64,000 nt of DNA from Manihot esculenta (Eukaryota; Streptophyta; Magnoliopsida; Malpighiales; Euphorbiaceae). How positions within the stretch are numbered: position 1 is the stretch's first letter; each line of letters opens with the position of its first letter. The notes beneath the pieces were generated by a model. That model was not told where the DNA came from. It was given only the letters and a program-made list of their open reading frames with translations, and did not search any database. This document shows positions 58,573 to 64,000 of this stretch, in pieces. The stretch covers positions 32,877,127 through 32,941,126 of the forward strand of contig NC_035178.2 in NCBI RefSeq assembly GCF_001659605.2. The letters run 5' to 3'. The position numbers and the translations under genes are program-made.

Positions 58573-60837
58573 TCAGAAAAATATACTCATCATGCATCGC
58601 TGAAAGGTGGCAGGTGCATTGCATAGTCCAAATGGCATTCTCCTAAAGGCGAAAGTGCCAAAAGGACAAGTGAAGGTAGTCTTCTCTTGATCTTCTGGAG
58701 CAACTGGAATCTGGTAGAAACCTGAATAGCCATCAAGACAACAATAGTGAGATTTACCTGCAAGCCTTTCCAGCATCTGATCAATGAAGGAAAGTGGGAA
58801 GTGGTCCTTCCTTGTTGCAGCGTTGAGCTTTCTATAGTCCATGCATACTCTCCATCCATTCTGAACTCTTGTGGGAACAAGCTCTCCTTCAACATTTGGA
58901 ACAATGGTAATTCTAGTTTTCTTTGGAACTACATGTACAGGGCTCACCCAATTGCTATCAGAGATTGGGTATATGATGCCTGCATCAAGGAGTTTGACTA
59001 TCTCTTTTTTCACTACCTCCATCATAGAGGGATTCAGTCTTCTTTGAGCATCTCTGACTGGCTTGCATTCATCCTCCATGTGAATTCTATGCATGCAGGT
59101 GGAGGGAGAAATACCTTTGAGGTCATCAATGGTCCATCCTATGGCTCCTTTGTGTCTCTGTAGTACCTTTAAGAGGCTTGCTTCTTCTTGTTGGCTCAAT
59201 TCATTGAACACTATTACTGGTAGTGTCTTGTTAGCTCCTAAGTACATGTATTTCAAATGGTCTGGGAGAGGTTTCAGATCTGAAGGTTGTTGTAAAGATG
59301 GATTTGAGGAGCTTGCTCGTGATGGAGACTGCTGTGCGAGGTTCGGCGGCCGAAAAGGTTCTGAGTTCGGCGACCGAATTTCTTCAGTTTGCGGAACGAG
59401 CTGTGGCAATGGATTCGGCTTCCGCAAGTCAGTGGGGTTCAGCGGCCGAAAGATGTTCGGCGGCCGAAGGACGTCTTCTTTTTGCGCAATGTGTTGCAAA
59501 AGAGGCGCAACAGAATCGGGTCTCTGAGGGGCAGTAGGGTTCGGCGGCCGAAGGTGGGCTATGTTCGGCGGCCGAATGTCTTCTGTTTGCACAACCTCTA
59601 TCTGCTGAATGCTGCAGATGGTTTCTTTCAGTTTCAGGTTCTCAGTTCTGCAAAGATCATCCTCCAAAATACAATTTTGATTTTCATTAAACACATCTTG
59701 GCTTAAACAATCAATAATATCAAGACCATAAACTGGGGACATATCATGTGGATATTTCATGGCATCATAGACATTGTACTTAATGATTTCCCCTTCAAAT
59801 TCCATGGTGAGAGTACCATCATGCACATCGATTTTAGTTCTAGCAGTGCTTAAGAAAGGACGTCCAAGAAGAATGTCAGAACTAGTATTGCAACTATCTT
59901 CCTTGGTATCAATCACATAAAAATCAGCAGGAAAGACCAGTTCATCTACTTGGACTAACACATCTTCTAAAACACCTATGGGATATACCACAGATCTATC
60001 AGCTAGTTGTATCACAACTCTTGTTTCTTTTAGTGCACATGCATTGAGAGATTTATAGATGGAGAGAGGCATGACATTGATAGATGCACCTAAATCACAC
60101 ATGGCTTTCTTGATACCAACATTCCCAATTTTGCAAGAGATAGCAAACATACCTTTTTCTTTGCATTTGGTAGGGAGTTCTCTTTTAATAACAGCAGTAA
60201 CTACCTCACCTACACTTACTTTTTCTCTTTCAGCAAGCTTTTTTCTATTGGTGCAAAGCTCCTTCAGAAATTTTGCATACCTAGGAATTTGCTTGACAGC
60301 ATCTAGTAGTGGTATGTTGATTTTCACCTTTCTGAAAGTCTCGAGGATCTCCTTTTCTTCCTTTTCTTTCTGTGTTCTTTCAAATCTTTTTGGAAAAGGA
60401 GGTGGGATGTGAAAACTTACCTTGGGATCAGTCTTGTGCGCAGGAGTGGTGTCAGATTGCGCTGGAGGTGTTGCAGAGGCTTGCCCTTGCGCAGATGGTT
60501 CTTTAAAATGCGTCGAGGTGGCTTCTGGATCGATTGATCTTTGCGCAACTTGTTTCTCTTGCTCATAACAAGCATCTTGAAGCTCTTTCCCACTTCTCAA
60601 AGTAATGGCACTTACATTTTGTTTGGGATTTGCCTCAGTTTGGGATGGTAACTTTCCTTGAGCTTCCAATCTGTTTATGGAGGTGGCCATTTGTCCCATC
60701 TGTTGTTGCATCATTTGCAAGGTCTTTACTACCTCATTAAGAGTGTTATTGTCAGTGGGAGGTGCTAGTTGAGCTTGGCTTCTTTGGTAGTTCTGATGGT
60801 TGTTAGCTCTCCCATAGCTAAAATTGGGGTGGTCTCT
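58573..60837 (-). pseudogene. A1 gag end, protease and RT fingers
   Basis: The frame continues that of gag after a stop at 60838-60840. Protease motif D-L-G-A-S-I-N-V-M-P and L-L-G-R-P-F-L-S-T-A are typical of Athila. RT begins at about 59000 (L-L-D-A-G-I-I-Y-P-I-S-D) and reaches M-P-F-G-L-C-N-A-P-A-T-F-Q-R-C. An extra T in a T-run then shifts the frame at about 58570. Between protease and RT a Pro/Asn/Arg-rich linker (R-P-P-N repeats) is encoded by the palindrome array. Confidence 0.88.
59336..59600 (-). repeat. Palindrome array inside the A1 pol reading frame
   Basis: About seven copies or near-copies of TTCGGCGGCCGAA lie in some 250 bp (for example 59342, 59366, 59458, 59539 and 59563). 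On the coding strand they translate as R-P-P-N or variants, so the array is tolerated as an in-frame linker between protease and RT. Confidence 0.85.
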
Positions 60838-62004
60838 CTAGCCTGGATTGTATGTGTTGAAATATGGATCATGTCTTGGCTGGTTGTTGTATCCTCCAAT
60901 GGCATTTGCTTGATGATGGTCTTCTTGGAGTGTAGGACATTGATCGGTTGGATGTCCTACATATGAGCAGATCCCACATGGCCTAGGTGGCTGGGGTGCT
61001 TGAATCTGTTGTACCACATCAACGATAACATTTTTTATAACAGATGTTAGCTCAGAAATAGTGGGAAAACTTACCTCATTGGCTCTTTGTAGTTGCTTCT
61101 CTTCTCCATACTGCCTAGATGAGGCTGCAAGGGTAGATATTAACTCTTTCATCTCCCTTGGTGACTTGTCTAGGATGGATCCTCCACAAGCTACATTTAT
61201 GAGTTTCCTTTCTGAGGGAATCAATCCTCCATAGAAGAACTGTATGAGAGCTCTGTCTGACATATCATGTTGTGGACAACCTGTGCATAGTCTTTCAAAC
61301 CTTTCCCAATAATCATATAAGTCCTCATTTTGCTTTTGTCTTATGATAGTGATTTCTCTTATTATGCCAATTGATTTAGATGGTGGGAAGTATTTGTCCA
61401 AGAAGGTTTGGACCATATCATCCCAAGAAGTTATAGATCCAAGTGGCAAATAAAATAACCAATCTTTGGCAAAGTCATCTAATAAAAAGGGGAAGGCTCT
61501 CAACTTGATTTGATCCTCGGAGATACCTTGAGGTCTCATAGATGAACAGATAATATTGAATTCCTTTAAGTGCTTATGTGGATTTTCATTTTCTCTACCT
61601 CTAAACTTAGGGAGAATGTGTATCAAACCTGTCTTGAGTTCAAAGGGAACTGTTAGAGATGGGTAGGTGATGCAAAGTGGTGCATAGTCACCTATAGAAG
61701 TTGCCAATTCTCTCATTGTTCTTTCTCTTTGTTCTTGGGGCCTAATTGCTGGATTTTCTTGAACTATTTGATTCTGGACAACTTGTCCATTGGGGGCAGC
61801 AGCTGGTGCTTGAGGTTCTGCCATTGGTGCAAAGTTCGGTTGCTGGAGTGAAGGACTTTCGGCGGCCGAAGGTTGGGATGGTTCGGTGGTCGAAGGTTGG
61901 GCAGAATACTCTTTAGGTGCAGAGGCTTGCTTTCCTAGCCTTCTGAGGGTGCGTTCAATTTATGGATCAAAGGGCAGACTGTCCCTATGTTCAGATCTGG
62001 TCAT
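60838..62004 (-). pseudogene. A1 gag
   Basis: A likely start is the Met at 62004 (M-T-R-S-E-H-R), because P-F-D-P followed by I-E-R-T-L-R matches the usual Athila Gag opening. A TAA at 61960-61962 interrupts it and the frame is then open; an internal Met at 61824 begins M-A-E-P-Q-A-P. The capsid domain has L-P-K-F-R-G-R-E-N-E-N-P-H, F-P-F-L-L-D-D-F-A-K-D-W-L and W-D-D-M-V-Q-T-F-L-D-K-Y-F-P. A CCHC knuckle (C-G-I-C-S-Y-V-G-H-P-T-D-Q-C) lies near the end. A TAG at 60838-60840 replaces a probable Trp. Two palindromes at about 61858-61895 are within the N-terminal coding part. Confidence 0.85.
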
Positions 62005-62031
62005 GAAAGAAAATAAACAAGTGAAATCAAT

Positions 62032-62049
62032 TCCCCGGCAACGGCGCCA
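62032..62049 (-). promoter_or_regulatory. A1 primer-binding site
   Basis: On the minus strand, TGGCGCCGTTGCCGGGGA lies five bases from the 5' LTR end. This is the classic Athila/Tat site complementary to tRNA-Asp. Confidence 0.88.
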
Positions 62050-62054
62050 ATTTT

Positions 62055-63821
62055 TGACAGAGCGGTTGTCGAAACCGGTCAAAAATAACCTTCTTGGTTA
62101 TCAACAATTTACAACTGTAGATAGTGGTGAAGGATCGAATCCATAGAGAATTGATTACCTATTTATTTTTCTCAATCAAGACCAAGAGAACTAATTGAAA
62201 ATACAATTGAAAGTAAGTAATTGAAAGTAGAACAAAGGTAAAGTGCAAGAAAGTAAAAAAGGGGGGTTTTGAGATTGTTTTGGCTAACTATTGAAAGCAA
62301 TTAAAACAGTAAGTAAACAAAATTGAACAAGAAATCAATATGAGAAAGGTCTAGTTGAAGATATGGATCCACTTTGGTTGTTTGGGTTGATCATTGAAAC
62401 TTAGGTTTTCTTGATTGATTCAATAGGTTAGTTATGGGGATGGAAAACGCTTTACACCACCTTGTCTTTCCTTATGAACAAATTAATTAGAGAACGTCCT
62501 CTAATCAATTACTAATCAACAAATTGCCAAGGAACGTCCTTGGGCCTAAAGCATCAAAACAATTGTCAATTGCATAAAGAACTAGAAAGATCCAACCCTA
62601 GCTACTCTAAACACTTGAAGATAGTGCTAGATCATGCAATTCTTTGGTTTTTACACCAAGTGTTCTATGGACAGAATATTTCCAGCAATTATGGACTAAC
62701 AAATATCCTAATCCAACAGTTAATTAACTTTGCAATCAAGAATCAAGTGGCCAATTTGATCAAAACAACAAAGCAATCTTAGAATTAAGCACAATTGCAT
62801 GAATATTGAATAAACCAAAAGTAAACACTTTATGTTCAGATCTCACAACCCTTTAAACAACCTTAGTTTCAACCAAACTTCAACTAGAAGTAAGGGTTTC
62901 AGCCACTCATGGCTGAACCAAAACAGAAAATAAAAGAAAAGAAGAAGAAAAGATGAAGAACCAAAGTGTGGGGAGGCTTGGAGAGCCTTGCCGAATTCTT
63001 GAAGGAGAGGTGGATGAAATCTGCCTTTCTTGTCTTCTTGAAGCCTTTAAATAGATCTTGAGAGGCTCCTTAGGGTTTGGTGGCAGTCCATGAGTCTTTT
63101 AGAAGCTGTCCAAAGTGCCCTTGGTCCCATATGTGCCTTCTTTGTGCATGGGTGAAGGCAAAAACGAGATGCATGTGATGGGGGACAAGTGGGGGCCCTT
63201 TAGTCTTTTTAATTGCTGCCCAAGGTCTTCAAGATATTGCCTTAAGAGTTAAGAGGCTGCCCATGCACTAATAAGGAAGGTGGAGCCTCCTTTTGAATTT
63301 TGAATGTGCATGATACATGTGATCTTTGGATTTGGCTTCCTTAAATAGCTTGATCTTGAAATCCAATATTTGAATGTGAATCTTGAAGATTTGGAACTCA
63401 AAATACTTCACTTGTTTGGCTCCTCAAATATGGCAACTTGAGATATGGCTTCTTGAATGAGGAAAGAGAGTGTTGAGAGGGATTTTCGGCTGCCTAAAAT
63501 GAGTTTTGGAGGCTGAACTTTCGGCTCTGGACGCAAGGTTCGGCGGCCGAAGGTGCCACCGAAGGTGGTAGAGTTTCGTCTCTGGAGTCCTCTTTCGGCC
63601 ACCGAAAGTGCCGCCGAAGGTGACTGGTTTTTGGCTTCCGAAAGTGCTTCCGAAGGTTGCTGAATTTTGGCTTCCTTTGGCATTTTTAAGAGCATTTTCT
63701 CCAATTTGCTTCTTCACACCTAATATTTGCAAAATATGATTAAAACCACAAAATTAGGTAGAATAGGTGCAAATAAACATCAATAAGATCATGAAAATAT
63801 GGACTAAAATATGCTCTATCA
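62055..63821 (-). repeat. A1 5' LTR
   Basis: 1767 bp, TGACAGAGCGG to GCTCTATCA. Compared with the 3' LTR it lacks a short segment near 63316 and has one more palindrome half-unit near 63600 (CACCGAAAGTGCCGCCGAAG). Confidence 0.92.
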
Positions 63822-63845
63822 ATATGTCATTTTTTCAAAAGCAGG

Positions 63846-64000
63846 ATGAGAGGCTCACGTCGATTCGCTAGATTGACAGGAGCTCCACCGGAAAATGAGG
63901 GCATGGATGTCCGTCCCCTTGCTTTGCCAAGGGCTATGTCTTGTAGATCAAGTAGAGAGGGAACATCAAGGGACCCTAGAAGGTCTTTTGATGTAAGCAG
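63846..64000 (+). CDS. T6 gag, N-terminal part (runs off the window)
   Basis: Open from the Met of M-R-G-S-R-R to the window end. The basic Ser/Arg-rich N-terminus ([23 protein letters not shown]) matches T1 and T3 Gag. Whether the rest is intact cannot be seen. The leader upstream is interrupted by A1, which would put about 9 kb between the promoter in the T6 LTR and this start. Confidence 0.88.
   Translation, partial: MRGSRRFARLTGAPPENEGMDVRPLALPRAMSCRSSREGTSRDPRRSFDVS

Larger units (their letters stand above)
54857..63821 (-). mobile_element. A1: Athila-like Ty3/gypsy retrotransposon lacking integrase
   Basis: 8965 bp with perfect target duplication ATATG (54852-54856, 63822-63826). On the minus strand: 5' LTR (62055-63821), TGGCGCC-type PBS, gag, protease, RT, RNase H, 1 kb non-coding region, PPT, 3' LTR (54857-56626). 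No integrase or env-like ORF is present. The LTRs differ at about 17 sites in the first 670 bp, mostly C/T and G/A transitions, so the insertion is fairly young. It sits in the leader of T6. Confidence 0.92.

Overview
This is nuclear DNA of a higher plant, almost certainly a dicot. It has one intron-bearing host gene at the left edge, followed by about 56 kb of nested LTR retrotransposons with a LINE remnant, a Mutator-like miniature element and AT-rich spacers. The retroelement lineages (chromodomain Ty3/gypsy of the Tekay/Del type, Athila-like, Tat-like) and the initiator-tRNA-Met and tRNA-Asp type primer-binding sites are typical of plants. The Tekay-like LTR family, full of a TTCGGCGGCCGAA palindrome, suggests Euphorbiaceae, but I cannot name the species from sequence alone. 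I see no bacterial features, tRNA, rRNA or CRISPR.

Left edge (1-7656): the 3' part of a multi-exon gene on + (exons 2025-6186) encoding a lysine-rich protein. It was built by tandem duplication of one symmetric phase-2 exon with its intron. A TIR-bearing AT-rich insert (325-1112) lies upstream. An AT-rich spacer and a decayed LINE on - (about 6790-7560) follow.

Nested Tekay-like block (7657-37327). LTR fragment X (-) is followed by T3 (-, 9478-34816). T3 carries T2 (+, 9750-25310) in its 3' LTR and a solo LTR (27562-29748) in its integrase. T2 is an internally deleted element, split by T1 (-, 12174-22137), which has both LTRs and nearly intact gag-pol. To the right is T4 (+), only the end of pol plus a 3' LTR.

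Tat-like block (37328-52412). One decayed Tat-like element (-) appears to run from 37328 to 47958: LTR-like remnant, an antisense ORF region of the plant 'gypsy-type transposase' (PF04195-like) family, then gag, PBS and 5' LTR. Its middle is filled by Tekay fragment T5 (+) and LTRs S2-S5, with a Ty1/copia-like solo LTR inside S2. Then come AT-rich DNA, a Mutator-like miniature element with a large CTT microsatellite and perfect 9-bp target duplication, minisatellites, and a second Tat-like remnant.

Right end (52413-64000): Tekay element T6 (+) has its 5' LTR and PBS here and its gag start at 63846. Its leader is split by a complete Athila-like element A1 (-, 54857-63821, target duplication ATATG) that lacks integrase.

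The most striking signal is the 13-bp palindrome TTCGG(C/T)(G/C)GCCGAA. In Tekay LTRs it sits upstream of the TATA box in pairs exactly 20 bp apart, and the paired LTRs of T2 differ by gain and loss of exactly 20-bp units. The same motif is in the LTRs, gag leader and pol reading frame of the unrelated Athila-like element.
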